A DNA stretch of 64,000 nt from Pseudomonadota bacterium (GCA_021801265.1 JAJYYE010000011.1:62001-126000); one strand, 5' to 3'. Counted from the stretch's first letter, positions 1 to 10,594 are shown. The notes: generated from the sequence alone by a model not told the origin. Made by a program: numbers and translations.

Positions 1-13
1 GAACACGAAGGGT

Positions 14-868
14 TTGTGTGAATTGAAGCTGCTGTCCAACCTGTCTGAATTGGCCGACTGGCGGGCCGAACACACTCATTCATCGCAACCCATCGCCTTT
101 GTTCCCACGATGGGGAACTTGCATTCCGGTCATTTGCGCCTGGTTGCGCGGGGGAAAGCGATTGAACCTCGGCCGATGACGGTCGTCTCGATCTTTGTTA
201 ACCCGTTGCAATTTAATGATCCGGCTGATTTAGCCCGCTATCCCCGAACGCTTGATACAGACTTGGCGCAATTGCGCAGCGCGGGCGTGGATGCTGTGTT
301 TGTGCCGCCGGTTGAGGCCCTGTTGCCATCGGCTGAAGGGGCAGTTCATATTGATCCGGGCGTTTTGGCCTTGCCATGGGAGGGTCTGGCGCGCCCGGGG
401 CATTTTACGGGAATGGCGACCATTGTAGCCAAGCTGTTCAACTTGATTCGGCCCAATTTCGCGTTGTTCGGTGAAAAAGATTTTCAGCAGTTAATCATTG
501 TGCGGCAGATGGTGCGCGATTTGAATTTCCCCGTGACCCTCATCGGAGTGCCTACGGAGCGTGCTGCGGATGGCTTGGCATTAAGCTCCCGCAATCGGTT
601 TCTTACGCACACCGAGCGCGAACTCGCCCCGCTACTCTATGCACAATTATCCTTGGCCGCCGAACGCATTAGCCGGCAAGAATCCGTCGATGCGGTGATG
701 CACGCCGCCCACCGCACGTTGCAAACCGCCGGTTTTAGTCTCGAATATCTGACTTTTTGCGATGCCCATACCTTGCACGCCCTGCACGAACCGGGACCGG
801 GTGTTTTGCTGGCCGCGGCCCGCCTTGGCGCAGTCCGCTTGATCGATAACGTGCAGATCAAGCGTTAA
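14..868 (+). CDS. panC: Pantothenate synthetase (pantoate--beta-alanine ligase); start may lie at or before the window edge
   Basis: [11 protein letters not shown] and [19 protein letters not shown] motifs typical of PanC. Confidence 0.95.
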   Translation: MCELKLLSNLSELADWRAEHTHSSQPIAFVPTMGNLHSGHLRLVARGKAIEPRPMTVVSIFVNPLQFNDPADLARYPRTLDTDLAQLRSAGVDAVFVPPVEALLPSAEGAVHIDPGVLALPWEGLARPGHFTGMATIVAKLFNLIRPNFALFGEKDFQQLIIVRQMVRDLNFPVTLIGVPTERAADGLALSSRNRFLTHTERELAPLLYAQLSLAAERISRQESVDAVMHAAHRTLQTAGFSLEYLTFCDAHTLHALHEPGPGVLLAAARLGAVRLIDNVQIKR

Positions 869-921
869 ATGCCCGCTTTACGGTACAATTTCAGCTTAAA
901 TGTCCAGTACGGAACCCAGTC

Positions 922-1881
922 ATGAATCCCAATTACCTTGAATTCGAACAACCCATCGCGGAATTAGATGCCAAAATTAACGAATTACGGCTCATGGATC
1001 ATTCATCTGGCTTGAACATCAATGAAGAGATTGCCCGGTTGGAAGCCAAAAGCGCTGAGCTGACTCGTTCGATTTTTAGTAATCTAACCGCATGGCAAAT
1101 CAACCAGATTGCCCGGCATCCGCAGCGCCCCTATACGTTCGATTATGTGCGAAACTTTCTGACTGATTTCACTGAATTACATGGCGATCGGGCGTTTGCA
1201 GATGATCAGGCCATTGTAGGCGGTATGGCGCGCCTCGATGGCATTCCGGTAATGGTGATCGGGCATCAGAAAGGCCGCGATACCAAGGAAAAAATTCGCC
1301 GAAATTTTGGCATGCCTCGCCCCGAAGGCTACCGCAAGGCCAAACGCTTAATGGAACTGGCGGCAAAATTCAAACTCCCCGTTTTAACCTTTATTGATAC
1401 GCCCGGTGCCTATCCAGGTATTGATGCCGAAGAGCGGGGTCAAAGTGAAGCAATTGCGCGAAATCTCTACGTGATGGCCGATTTACCCACACCCATTATC
1501 GTCACCATTATTGGCGAGGGCGGATCCGGCGGTGCACTGGCTATTGGTGTGGGCGATCATGTGATGCAGCTCCAATACAGCACTTATTCCGTCATCTCCC
1601 CTGAAGGCTGCGCGTCAATTTTGTATAAAAGTGCCGATAAAGCCTCCGAGGCAGCAGAAGCTTTGGGTATCACCGCGCCGCGCCTGCTCCAATTGGGATT
1701 AATCGATGAAGTCATCGCCGAACCTTGCGGCGGTGCGCATCGAGATATTCCATTTACGGCACAAACATTAAAAGCCTCGATTAAACGTGCGTTACTGAAA
1801 CAACTCAACTTGCCGGTTGAACAGTTACTTGACATTCGTTACAAGCGATTAATGCGCTATGGGCAATATCTCGAACACTGA
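922..1881 (+). CDS. accA: Acetyl-CoA carboxylase carboxyltransferase subunit alpha
   Basis: Full-length AccA-like protein: [34 protein letters not shown]. Confidence 0.97.
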   Translation: MNPNYLEFEQPIAELDAKINELRLMDHSSGLNINEEIARLEAKSAELTRSIFSNLTAWQINQIARHPQRPYTFDYVRNFLTDFTELHGDRAFADDQAIVGGMARLDGIPVMVIGHQKGRDTKEKIRRNFGMPRPEGYRKAKRLMELAAKFKLPVLTFIDTPGAYPGIDAEERGQSEAIARNLYVMADLPTPIIVTIIGEGGSGGALAIGVGDHVMQLQYSTYSVISPEGCASILYKSADKASEAAEALGITAPRLLQLGLIDEVIAEPCGGAHRDIPFTAQTLKASIKRALLKQLNLPVEQLLDIRYKRLMRYGQYLEH

Positions 1882-1887
1882 TTACTC

Positions 1888-3264
1888 TTGAACACCAATC
1901 TTCCCGTTTTCCCCGTTTCATTAAGCGAAGCATGGCCTGCTGAACTACCCAGGTACCCAAGTATTATTCTCGCCAGTTCGGGCGGGGCAGACTCATTGGG
2001 GGCGCTGGTTTGGTTGCATTCATTACATACGCAAGGACTTATCTGCGCGCTTCGTGTGGTGAGTATCGATCATCAAATTCATCCTGAAGCCGCAACCTGG
2101 AGTGCATTGGCCGTACAACAAGCGGATTATTTAAATATTGATGCGGAAATTATTCGCATCACATTGCCGGAACGTTGTGCTCAGGGTCATCGATCTTTGG
2201 AGGCACGGGCGCGTACCGCTCGATACGCAGCCTTGCGTGATTGGCTTGAGCAGTATGCCGCCGGTTCAGTGCTTGTCACCGCGCATCATTTGGATGATCA
2301 AGTTGAAACTTTTTTATTGGCCGCCCTACGTGGTAGCGGTGCGGCTGGGCTGGCCGCGATGCCAACGATGGCACGATTCGGATCGGGCTGGCACTGGCGC
2401 CCATTCATCAATACCCATCGGCAGGCATTACATGATTTGGCTCAAAGGGTTCCCCTGCCCTGTGTGATCGATCCCAGTAACCAAGATACCCATTTTGATC
2501 GAAATTTTCTTCGTCAAGAAATTCTTCCCCTGCTGCGCTCACGTTTTCCCAATGCCATTGAAGGGATTGGGAAAACAGCACAACACGCAGCGGCTGACCT
2601 GGCCTTGTTGACTGAGCTGGCGAAGCAAGATAACGGTGTGGAATGGGGAGATAAAATCGCGCTTTCACAAATTCATGCACTCACCCCCTCAAGACAGGCC
2701 AACCTGATTCGCATCTGGGCCAAAGAACACGGTGCATTAATGCCGCCAAAGGCAAAACTCCATGAATTTATTCGACAAATTCAAACTGCAAATCCCGCTC
2801 AAAGACCCACGCTATGTTGGGGGCGATGGGGTATTACACGCTATCGTCAACACGTATATTGGCGAAGATTGGCCAGTGAGGCGACATTCAAATCCGTTAT
2901 TTGGGGTGATAAAAGTCAATCATTGGTTCTTGATTCTAACACCCGATTGCATTTGATCCCCGCCATAGCGAATGATCCTTTGGCTATGGCACATCACTGG
3001 CTAACGCTTCCTTGGCTCGTGAGACCTCGCTTACCTCAAGACACCATTAAATCCGATCAACATCAATCATCCCGACCTCTAAAACAGTGGTTCCAGGAAA
3101 ATAATGTGCCGCCTTGGGCTCGCGCCTCCGTTATGATGATCGAGATTGAACAGCAACTGGCGGGTATAGTCGGTATATTGACTCATCATCCTTTTCGTCC
3201 AAGAGGAGATGAACTGGGCTGGCGAGTAGAAATTGAAACAATATCCATAAATTTAGATGAATAA
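1888..3264 (+). CDS. tilS: tRNA(Ile)-lysidine synthase
   Basis: SGGADSLGAL PP-loop motif, AHHLDDQVETFLL, C-terminal TilS-like region; adjacent to accA. Confidence 0.93.
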   Translation: MNTNLPVFPVSLSEAWPAELPRYPSIILASSGGADSLGALVWLHSLHTQGLICALRVVSIDHQIHPEAATWSALAVQQADYLNIDAEIIRITLPERCAQGHRSLEARARTARYAALRDWLEQYAAGSVLVTAHHLDDQVETFLLAALRGSGAAGLAAMPTMARFGSGWHWRPFINTHRQALHDLAQRVPLPCVIDPSNQDTHFDRNFLRQEILPLLRSRFPNAIEGIGKTAQHAAADLALLTELAKQDNGVEWGDKIALSQIHALTPSRQANLIRIWAKEHGALMPPKAKLHEFIRQIQTANPAQRPTLCWGRWGITRYRQHVYWRRLASEATFKSVIWGDKSQSLVLDSNTRLHLIPAIANDPLAMAHHWLTLPWLVRPRLPQDTIKSDQHQSSRPLKQWFQENNVPPWARASVMMIEIEQQLAGIVGILTHHPFRPRGDELGWRVEIETISINLDE

Positions 3265-3297
3265 TATTCAAATCCTGAACAGTAAATACGGTGCGTT

Positions 3298-3801
3298 ATG
3301 TCAATTCATTTAGATAAATTTCAACCCAGAAAATTTGAACAGAAAGTTGATCATTTTTTGGTAAACTCGCTATCGGCACTAAGACAGATTTTTATTGTTC
3401 TCATGATTATTTATACATTTATTTGTATTGTGAGCTTCGCCATGAAAATGTGGGGACTCACTCTGTCACAGGGCGCTTTGAATTTTAAATCTATTGACAA
3501 CTTGCTGACTGATGGATTATTTATCCTCATTATATTGGCCATTGTAAAGTCACTTTTTTTGAAGAATTCATTTGACTATGCCATCACATTGTTGGAAACG
3601 GGGTTTGTTGTTTTAATCCGGAAAATGATTCTATTGCAAACAGACCCATCGGAGTGGCGAGTTTTGTTTGTCTTGGGGATAACCTCGGCGGCTTTTTTCT
3701 TGTTGATTATTCTAATTCATTATCTTAAGCGGCGATGGTGCATCCAAGACCAGAGTAAATCAGACTTACTAGATGACCATGATTCTCGCAGAGCCACCTA
3801 A
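3298..3801 (+). CDS. PsiE-like small integral membrane protein
   Basis: About four hydrophobic helices; resembles the phosphate-starvation-inducible PsiE family. Confidence 0.6.
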   Translation: MSIHLDKFQPRKFEQKVDHFLVNSLSALRQIFIVLMIIYTFICIVSFAMKMWGLTLSQGALNFKSIDNLLTDGLFILIILAIVKSLFLKNSFDYAITLLETGFVVLIRKMILLQTDPSEWRVLFVLGITSAAFFLLIILIHYLKRRWCIQDQSKSDLLDDHDSRRAT

Positions 3802-3802
3802 A

Positions 3803-4552
3803 ATGATTAAAATACAAACGCTCCTGAATTTTTGTCATGAGATCCTCGATTCAGCCGCAGGGCAAGATTACGTACCCAATGGTTTGCAAATCGAAGGCAA
3901 ACCCCATATTCAACGATTGGTCACTGGCGTTACCGCCTCTGCCGATCTGATTGATGCGGCCATTGCATGGCAAGCCGATGCTATTTTGGTTCACCATGGG
4001 TATTTCTGGAAAAATGAACCACCGACTATCACCGGCATGAAATACCGTCGTATCGCCCGATTAATTAAGCACGATATCAACTTGATCGCCTATCATTTGC
4101 CGCTCGATAGTCAGCCAGAATTCGGGAATAATGCAGCGCTAGCGGCACGATTGGGATTAACTGATATTATGTATTTCGGCGCAAGCCGATTAGGTTTGGC
4201 CGGATATTTACCCGAACCCTTAACCGTGACCCAGTTAAAACAAGAACTGCACGCACATTTGCATCGAGTGCCTCTGGTCGTTGGGCCGGAAGATCTTCTG
4301 TTGCACCGAATTGGCCTATGTAGTGGCGGAGCACAAGATTACATCACTGATGCCGCCGCTCTTGGTCTGGATGCGTTTATATCAGGTGAAATCAGTGAAC
4401 GCACTACCCATATCGCCCGTGAAGAGAAAATCACCTATTTTTCGGCAGGCCACCATGCAACCGAGCGTGATGGCGTGCGACTGTTGGGTGAGAAAATTTC
4501 ACAACAGTTCGCGCTGGATGTCCGATTTATTGATATTGAAAATCCTGCTTAA
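3803..4552 (+). CDS. NIF3-like dinuclear metal center protein (YbgI family)
   Basis: VPNGLQIEG, HHGYFWK and AGHHATERDGVR motifs; likely start ATG 3803 inside ORF 3773-4552. Confidence 0.9.
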   Translation: MIKIQTLLNFCHEILDSAAGQDYVPNGLQIEGKPHIQRLVTGVTASADLIDAAIAWQADAILVHHGYFWKNEPPTITGMKYRRIARLIKHDINLIAYHLPLDSQPEFGNNAALAARLGLTDIMYFGASRLGLAGYLPEPLTVTQLKQELHAHLHRVPLVVGPEDLLLHRIGLCSGGAQDYITDAAALGLDAFISGEISERTTHIAREEKITYFSAGHHATERDGVRLLGEKISQQFALDVRFIDIENPA

Positions 4553-4819
4553 TGCTTGTTTAAAAAGATTTTTTTCTAAAATACCTTTGGGGCGATAAAC
4601 ACATCTAAAATTGGATTAATGACACTTGTTTGACGTGCGTGCGTTTAACGTTAACACTCATCCGGTTTGCATCCTGATGTAGGCTCAGATCTGGGTAGAT
4701 AAAAAATCAAACCCGTCAACCCGGTGAGCCAAGCAAGGCCAAGTGGTGCCCCAAGTGAGCTATTGAGCCGATAAGTCCCCATACCAGGGGCTTTTTATTA
4801 AATATTTTGGAGCGATTGA

Positions 4820-5419
4820 TTGATGGCTGAAGTTCCTGTAAATACAGCACGGCGACGTTTTCTGACGGGTTCAGCTGTGGCGGTCGGAGCAGTCGGAGCG
4901 GGCTTTGCTACCGTTCCTTTCCTGTCTTCATTTGAACCAAGCGCGCGCGCAGAAGCGGCTGGAGCGCCTGTTGACGTCAATGTAGGGCAATTGGCTGCGG
5001 GCCAAATGGTCACCGTTGCATGGCGAGGGCAACCCATCTATGTCGTACACCGCACCCCAAAAATGATTGAGACGCTGCCATCCATTGACGCGCAATTGGC
5101 CGATCCTGATAGCAAGGTAGCGACTCAGCAACCCAAATTTGCGGATAATTTTTATCGTTCCCGCAAGCAAGAATTCCTGGTACTCATTGGCGTATGCACC
5201 CATTTGGGCTGCGCGCCGACCTATCGCCCCGAAGTGGCACCGCGAGATTTGGGGCCTGAATGGATTGGCGGTTTTTTCTGTCCGTGTCACGGGTCAAAGT
5301 TCGACCTGGCGGGGCGTGTCTACAAAGGGGTACCTGCACCGACGAATCTTTTTGTGCCCGAATATATTTTTACCACCGATAATCTAATCCGGATTGGTGT
5401 TGCGGAGAAACAAGCATGA
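4820..5419 (+). CDS. petA: Ubiquinol-cytochrome c reductase Rieske iron-sulfur subunit
   Basis: TAT-like N-terminus RRRFLTGSAV; CTHLGCAP and CPCHGSKFD Rieske boxes. Confidence 0.97.
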   Translation: MMAEVPVNTARRRFLTGSAVAVGAVGAGFATVPFLSSFEPSARAEAAGAPVDVNVGQLAAGQMVTVAWRGQPIYVVHRTPKMIETLPSIDAQLADPDSKVATQQPKFADNFYRSRKQEFLVLIGVCTHLGCAPTYRPEVAPRDLGPEWIGGFFCPCHGSKFDLAGRVYKGVPAPTNLFVPEYIFTTDNLIRIGVAEKQA

Positions 5420-6627
5420 TTCAAAAATTAGGTAAATGGGTGGATGACCGATTGCCCGTGTCGCATTTTTGGAATGCACATCTTGCCAAATACTATGTCC
5501 CTAAAAACTTTAATTTTTGGTATTACTTTGGTTCAATTTTACTTGCTGTATTTGCCATACAGATTGTCACCGGTATTTGGTTGGCAATGAACTATAAACC
5601 TTCCGCCGCCGAAGCCTTTAATTCTGTTGAATACATTATGCGTGATGTTAACTGGGGATGGCTGATTCGTTACATGCACTCCACAGGGGCTTCATTCTTT
5701 TTTATTGCGGTCTATTTACATATGTTTCGGGCATTAATGTATGGATCCTACAAAAAACCTCGTGAGCTTATCTGGATTTTTGGCGTATTAATCCTCGTGG
5801 CATTGATGGCAGAAGCCTTCATGGGATATTTGCTTCCCTGGGGGCAGATGTCATTCTGGGGTGCGCAGGTCATTATTTCTTTATTTGGGTCTATTCCATT
5901 TATTGGCCCTGATTTGGCACTATGGATTCGTGGGGATTATGTTGTTTCTGACGTGACGCTGAATCGTTTTTTTGCCTTGCACGTCATCGCACTCCCCTTG
6001 GTTTTACTGTTCCTGATTGGCGGGCACATTATGGCCCTGCATGAAGTGGGTTCAAATAACCCCGATGGGGTGGAAATTAAAACCAACAAAGATGAACACG
6101 GAAAACCACTGGATGGCATTCCTTTCCATCCGTATTACACCGTTAAGGATTTGTTTGGTCTCGGTGTATTTTTATTTCTATTCGCCGCCGTCATATTTTA
6201 TTGGCCAGATGGCGGCGGCAAATTTCTGGAAGCGCCGAACTTCATTCCGGCTGATCCACTGAAAACGCCAGAGCATATTGCACCGGTTTGGTATTTCGCG
6301 CCTCATTATGCGATTCTACGGGCAATTCCCGATAAATTTTTAGGCGTATTGGCTATGGGTTCAGCCATCATGATTCTATTTTTCCTTCCTTGGATTGATC
6401 GCAACCCAACAAAATCTATTCGCTATCGTTCTATGGCCTTTAAAATCACCTTGTTCTCCTTTGTGGTCGCATTCATCAGCCTGGGGTATTTAGGAACTCA
6501 ACCGGTTACCTATTGGACAACGCTTTTCTCCCGGATTTTTGCATTTGTCTACTTCGGATACTTCTTCGCATTATTCGTGGTAAGCCGACTTGAGCACACT
6601 AAACCCGTTCCGGAGCGTTTGACATGA
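5416..6627 (+). CDS. petB: Cytochrome b subunit of the bc1 complex
   Basis: Cytochrome b sequence, e.g. GYLLPWGQMSFWGAQVI; overlaps petA by 4 bp. Confidence 0.97.
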   Translation: MIQKLGKWVDDRLPVSHFWNAHLAKYYVPKNFNFWYYFGSILLAVFAIQIVTGIWLAMNYKPSAAEAFNSVEYIMRDVNWGWLIRYMHSTGASFFFIAVYLHMFRALMYGSYKKPRELIWIFGVLILVALMAEAFMGYLLPWGQMSFWGAQVIISLFGSIPFIGPDLALWIRGDYVVSDVTLNRFFALHVIALPLVLLFLIGGHIMALHEVGSNNPDGVEIKTNKDEHGKPLDGIPFHPYYTVKDLFGLGVFLFLFAAVIFYWPDGGGKFLEAPNFIPADPLKTPEHIAPVWYFAPHYAILRAIPDKFLGVLAMGSAIMILFFLPWIDRNPTKSIRYRSMAFKITLFSFVVAFISLGYLGTQPVTYWTTLFSRIFAFVYFGYFFALFVVSRLEHTKPVPERLT

Positions 6628-7388
6628 TTAAACTTTTAGTCATCATCATGGTTAATTTTCTGGGCGTTGCTTCCGTTTGGGCATCTGATGGCGGTCCTAT
6701 TCCGCTCAAGCATGCGTCCATTAATCTTGCAGATAAAGCGGCCTTGTATCGGGGTGCCGAAACGTTTCTGGCTCAGTGTGCGACCTGTCATAGTGCGGAG
6801 TACATGCGTTATGGCCGAGTTGCCACGGATTTGCATCTGACTGCCACACAGGCGAACGGGTTGCTGCCCCCGCATCTTAAGTTGGGCGATGAAATGGTTG
6901 GTTTTATGCCCAATGATTACGCCAAAGCGGTGTTCGGTACAGTGCCACCTGATCTCACCCTGATTGCGCGCGTTAAGGGGGCTGATTGGCTGTATACCTA
7001 TCTCACCTCGTTTTACGCCGACCCGGCCAAACGCTGGGGTGTGAATAATGCGGTGTTCCCTGGGGTGAATATGCCCGATGTGTTTGCCGCATTGCAGGGG
7101 GTTCCTGAGCCGGAATTCACTTCAGTTAAATTGCCTGATGGCACATCAGAGCAACGTCTTATTGGCATTAAGGCGCCGTTAGTTCCTGGAAGTATGACTC
7201 CGGCTGAATTTGATACCCTGGTTCGTGATTTAGTTGGCTATATGGTGTACATGGCTGAGCCCGCCAAAATGCAACGAATGAATTACGGACCTTATGTTTT
7301 GGGTTTTATTTTGTTATTTACCTTATTAATGTTTCTCTTGAAAAAAGAATATTGGCGAGATATTAAATCAACCATTCGTAGCGAGTAG
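6624..7388 (+). CDS. petC: Cytochrome c1
   Basis: CATCH heme motif followed by SAEYMRYGR, C-terminal TM anchor. Confidence 0.95.
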   Translation: MIKLLVIIMVNFLGVASVWASDGGPIPLKHASINLADKAALYRGAETFLAQCATCHSAEYMRYGRVATDLHLTATQANGLLPPHLKLGDEMVGFMPNDYAKAVFGTVPPDLTLIARVKGADWLYTYLTSFYADPAKRWGVNNAVFPGVNMPDVFAALQGVPEPEFTSVKLPDGTSEQRLIGIKAPLVPGSMTPAEFDTLVRDLVGYMVYMAEPAKMQRMNYGPYVLGFILLFTLLMFLLKKEYWRDIKSTIRSE

Positions 7389-7411
7389 TTTTTTAACTCT
7401 GTTAGAATAAC

Positions 7412-7446
7412 AAAACCCTGTAGAGGTATCCTTTACAGGGTTTTTT
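7412..7446 (+). terminator. Rho-independent terminator after petC (possibly bidirectional)
   Basis: AAAACCCTGTA - loop - TACAGGGTTTTTT. Confidence 0.85.
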
Positions 7447-7631
7447 ATTTCTGCGGTGATGTTCCACAATTGTCGATCTCAGCACGCTAGGCCATTTTTG
7501 GATAACGCCGCCTATCGCTCGCAAAGACCCATTTCGAAGGGTTCCAGCCAAATAGGCATTGGCAACGCGGGCGTAAGCCTACTGCGTTATAGGCCGCCGC
7601 ATCATAGAATAAGCCGCTGCTTGATCAGAAG

Positions 7632-8498
7632 TCAGTCCATGGACTCTGAAAAACGCGAAACTGAAGGTAAGCCAGCGACCAAGGATGTGGCCAGAGGCGC
7701 TTTAAACAGTTCTGCCATGGATACATCCAACCGCCGGATTCCTTGCTCTTCTAAAAATCGTTCTTCATTTCGGCTTAATGTGCCGTCGATAATCGCCCAG
7801 TGCTGATCCGATGAACGTTTCATAATCTGACGGGCGAAAGCACGTTGGAGTTGATCGTTAAATCGGCAGCCCATAAATAAAAACTCCCGGCCCTTGCGCA
7901 GTTCCTGCACAATCGCGGGAATAGGGGTTTGAATATCGATTTCAGTTAACACTTCCACAAAATCGGAATCGGATACCAAAAAATTGGTGTCGGGGCGAAC
8001 GGAACCCCACGGCTCATAGAGAATCGTTTGCCACTGAGCCGCTTCGGCCATATCAACCATGGTGCCATTCGGTTGATAGTAACCCACCCATTGACCATAG
8101 TGCTCCGATTGGCTCAACCCCTGAATGCGTCCCCACGAAGGTTGGCCATCCAGTGCTTTTGCCATGGTGTCGTCATACCAGAGGTTAACGATTAGCGGCA
8201 ATTTTAAAGCCGCCAAATCCTGCATTAACGTTGGCATGGGCATCGGTACGGAAAACAACTCAGTAATAATCCCTTTGAGCGTTTTTCGATGCTTAAAGTT
8301 TTCGATGTATTGCGCAGCTGCCGTAAAATTATTGCGGATACGATGAGGCACCGAGACCTTGCTACTCAATGCCTGCGCCAATGTGGGTAGGTCACTTGGA
8401 ACGGCAGCGCCCGCTGCGGCCAAAATACCTGAACCGAGATAAGGGATGATACGCCCCTCGGCAAGGCTGTCACGAACGTGGGTTAGACCGGTTTTCAT
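7632..8498 (-). CDS. SIR2-like domain protein, last gene of the nifB operon
   Basis: IIPYLGSGILAAAG nucleotide-binding-like N-terminus, LIVNLWYDD and FLFMGCRFND motifs of SIR2-like proteins; likely start 8498 inside ORF 7632-8546. Confidence 0.7.
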   Translation of the reverse strand: MKTGLTHVRDSLAEGRIIPYLGSGILAAAGAAVPSDLPTLAQALSSKVSVPHRIRNNFTAAAQYIENFKHRKTLKGIITELFSVPMPMPTLMQDLAALKLPLIVNLWYDDTMAKALDGQPSWGRIQGLSQSEHYGQWVGYYQPNGTMVDMAEAAQWQTILYEPWGSVRPDTNFLVSDSDFVEVLTEIDIQTPIPAIVQELRKGREFLFMGCRFNDQLQRAFARQIMKRSSDQHWAIIDGTLSRNEERFLEEQGIRRLDVSMAELFKAPLATSLVAGLPSVSRFSESMD

Positions 8499-8594
8499 GG
8501 TTTTTTTCCGTAGGGCATTTCGATAAATAGTGGTCGAAATCTGCATCTCAGAGATTTCGCCGCTTGAGGTTTTTCATCCCCGCCTTGCTGGTCT

Positions 8595-8900
8595 TTATCT
8601 GCCTGATGAGAACCCCAGGAGCTCTACGGTAATGTCCTCTTCCCCAATAATTGCCTGGCAGGCCAGGCGGGATTTACTACCGATCCCAACGATTTGGTCA
8701 AGCTGCTCATTTTCCTTGCGTTGCAATTTCGACAAGCTCTTGCGACCTTCCTGGACAAAGACATGGCAACTATCGCATTCCCCTTTGCCGCCGCATTTTT
8801 CGGCAATCGTGTCACCTGCGGCTAAAATCGCATCAACCAGGCGACTGCCTGATGTGACTGTGATGGTTTTGTTGCTGGGTTTAATGGTTACTACGGGCAT
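8595..8900 (-). CDS. 2Fe-2S ferredoxin
   Basis: CGGKGECDSC...CQA cysteine pattern. Confidence 0.9.
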   Translation of the reverse strand: MPVVTIKPSNKTITVTSGSRLVDAILAAGDTIAEKCGGKGECDSCHVFVQEGRKSLSKLQRKENEQLDQIVGIGSKSRLACQAIIGEEDITVELLGFSSGR

Positions 8901-8933
8901 TACTTTTCTCCTGGACGTTAATAAATAAACAAA

Positions 8934-10145
8934 CTAATAAATAGCGGCGCCAGCACCGACATTGACCGAAGCATCCTTCAGGGTTTCAATAATGAAGGCG
9001 ATTTCCCCCTCATCAAGGCGAGGATGGAAGGGCAAAACCAAGGTCCGATCGGACACACGTTCTGCCGTTGGGCAACGATTGGCATGGCGTTCGCGGTAAT
9101 AAAATTGCTGGTGCATGGGCAAGCAATAAGCCGCCGCTTCAATCCCGCGTGCGCGTAGATCCGTGACAATGGCATCACGGCTACTGCGACTAAAACGCGT
9201 TCCCAAATGAACTTCATAGGTAAACCAGTGAGCATCGGTCACATCGCCCCCCCGGTAGGGGTCTTTAATGCCTTCAAAGGATTTCATATGCTGGAAATAA
9301 AGCATCTCCACCGCACGACGGCGGCTGAGAATCCCATCCAAGCGTGAAAGCTGAATCAGGCCCAATCCGGCCTGAAGATTGCTCATCTCGGCCTGTAGGG
9401 GCGGGCGGGTGGCTGCGGCTACCGAACTGCGATCACTCAGACTGCGGGCGCGATACTGCCGCAAACTACTGGCGACATCCGTATTATCCGTCACGATCAT
9501 TGCGCCTTCACCACACAGTAAAGCCGAGGGTTGAGCAAAGCCAAAAATGGCACAGTCCCCAAATGACCCGACGAGTTTGTCTTGATAACGCGAGCCAATG
9601 GCCTCGGTGGAGTCTTCCAATAAAATGACGCCCGCCGTATTTGCCAGACTGCGCAAGGCGCTCCAGGCAGCGGGATGGCCTTTGGTATTTCCGGCCAGAA
9701 TCGCGCGAGTTTTCGGCGTGATGAGTGCTTCGGTGCTTTTGACCGATAACGTGCCCGAGTAATAATCGATATCGGCGAAAATGGGTTTTACTCCGTACCA
9801 AGCCAAGGCATGACCAATTTGCCACCAACTGTAGGGCGAGAGAATCACCTCATCCTCTGGCTGCAACTCATAGGCGCGCAGGCACAGCATCAATGCCAAG
9901 GTGGGGCTGGCAATTGCGATGGCATAGCGCCGCCCAAGATAGGCGGCAAAAGCCGCTTCGAAGGCCTCTACCTCTTCGCCTGCACTAATGCGCTCGGAAC
10001 GCAAAATTGATTCGACGTGTTCAAGTTCGGCGCGACCAATATCCGGGTCGGAAAGAGGGATGCGTTCATCGTTCATGAGGGTGTCCTGTGCATCGCCCAT
10101 AACACGGCTGTTGCCGCTTCTGGCTGCGCGGTAATCTGCCAGCAA
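8934..10145 (-). CDS. DegT/DnrJ/EryC1/StrS-family aminotransferase-like protein
   Basis: PLSDPDIGRAELEHVESILRSERISAGEEVEAFE and LLEDSTEAIGS motifs; C-terminal family architecture. PLP lysine not found (see findings). Confidence 0.85.
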   Translation of the reverse strand: MLADYRAARSGNSRVMGDAQDTLMNDERIPLSDPDIGRAELEHVESILRSERISAGEEVEAFEAAFAAYLGRRYAIAIASPTLALMLCLRAYELQPEDEVILSPYSWWQIGHALAWYGVKPIFADIDYYSGTLSVKSTEALITPKTRAILAGNTKGHPAAWSALRSLANTAGVILLEDSTEAIGSRYQDKLVGSFGDCAIFGFAQPSALLCGEGAMIVTDNTDVASSLRQYRARSLSDRSSVAAATRPPLQAEMSNLQAGLGLIQLSRLDGILSRRRAVEMLYFQHMKSFEGIKDPYRGGDVTDAHWFTYEVHLGTRFSRSSRDAIVTDLRARGIEAAAYCLPMHQQFYYRERHANRCPTAERVSDRTLVLPFHPRLDEGEIAFIIETLKDASVNVGAGAAIY

Positions 10146-10345
10146 TGATTGCGGGTGTCGATCAAATGCAGATTGAAATCTTCCCCTTCGAGATAGGCCG
10201 GTTCGACCACATCGCTAGAGGGACATTGGGTCATCGTTATTCCGGGAAATTGTGGCCGCACGCTGGTCAGGATATTTTCTCCCGAAGTGCAAGCCAGGTG
10301 CGCGGCCGAGGCCAACTGCAACAATACATCCGGTGGTATCGCCAT
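10073..10345 (-). CDS. Small hypothetical protein in the nifB operon (90 aa)
   Basis: Open frame between nifT and the degT-like gene, overlapping the degT-like start; consistent operon orientation. Confidence 0.55.
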   Translation of the reverse strand: MAIPPDVLLQLASAAHLACTSGENILTSVRPQFPGITMTQCPSSDVVEPAYLEGEDFNLHLIDTRNHCWQITAQPEAATAVLWAMHRTPS

Positions 10346-10348
10346 GCG

Positions 10349-10558
10349 CTATTCCTCCAGTTTGCGGGCTTCAACCGTAATGGGAAGCCGGGTGTCGTCG
10401 GGCATATCGGGCAGTGCCAACCGCCAGCCATTGCCGAGCGTTACCACGCCGCCCCAAAGCGCGGGGTTATCCCTGTGCGTAATTCGTTCCTCAAGGTCTT
10501 TCCTGGGTACGTACACGGTGAAATGACCCGCAGAATCTTTTCGAATCATGACCTTCAT
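10349..10558 (-). CDS. nifT: NifT/FixU protein
   Basis: Short protein MKVMIRKD...LYVPRKDLEE-like, GGVVTLGNGWRLALP; NifT pattern. Confidence 0.88.
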   Translation of the reverse strand: MKVMIRKDSAGHFTVYVPRKDLEERITHRDNPALWGGVVTLGNGWRLALPDMPDDTRLPITVEARKLEE

Positions 10559-10594
10559 GGCATTTCCTTCTCATTAAAAAGCGCAAATCAAGGG

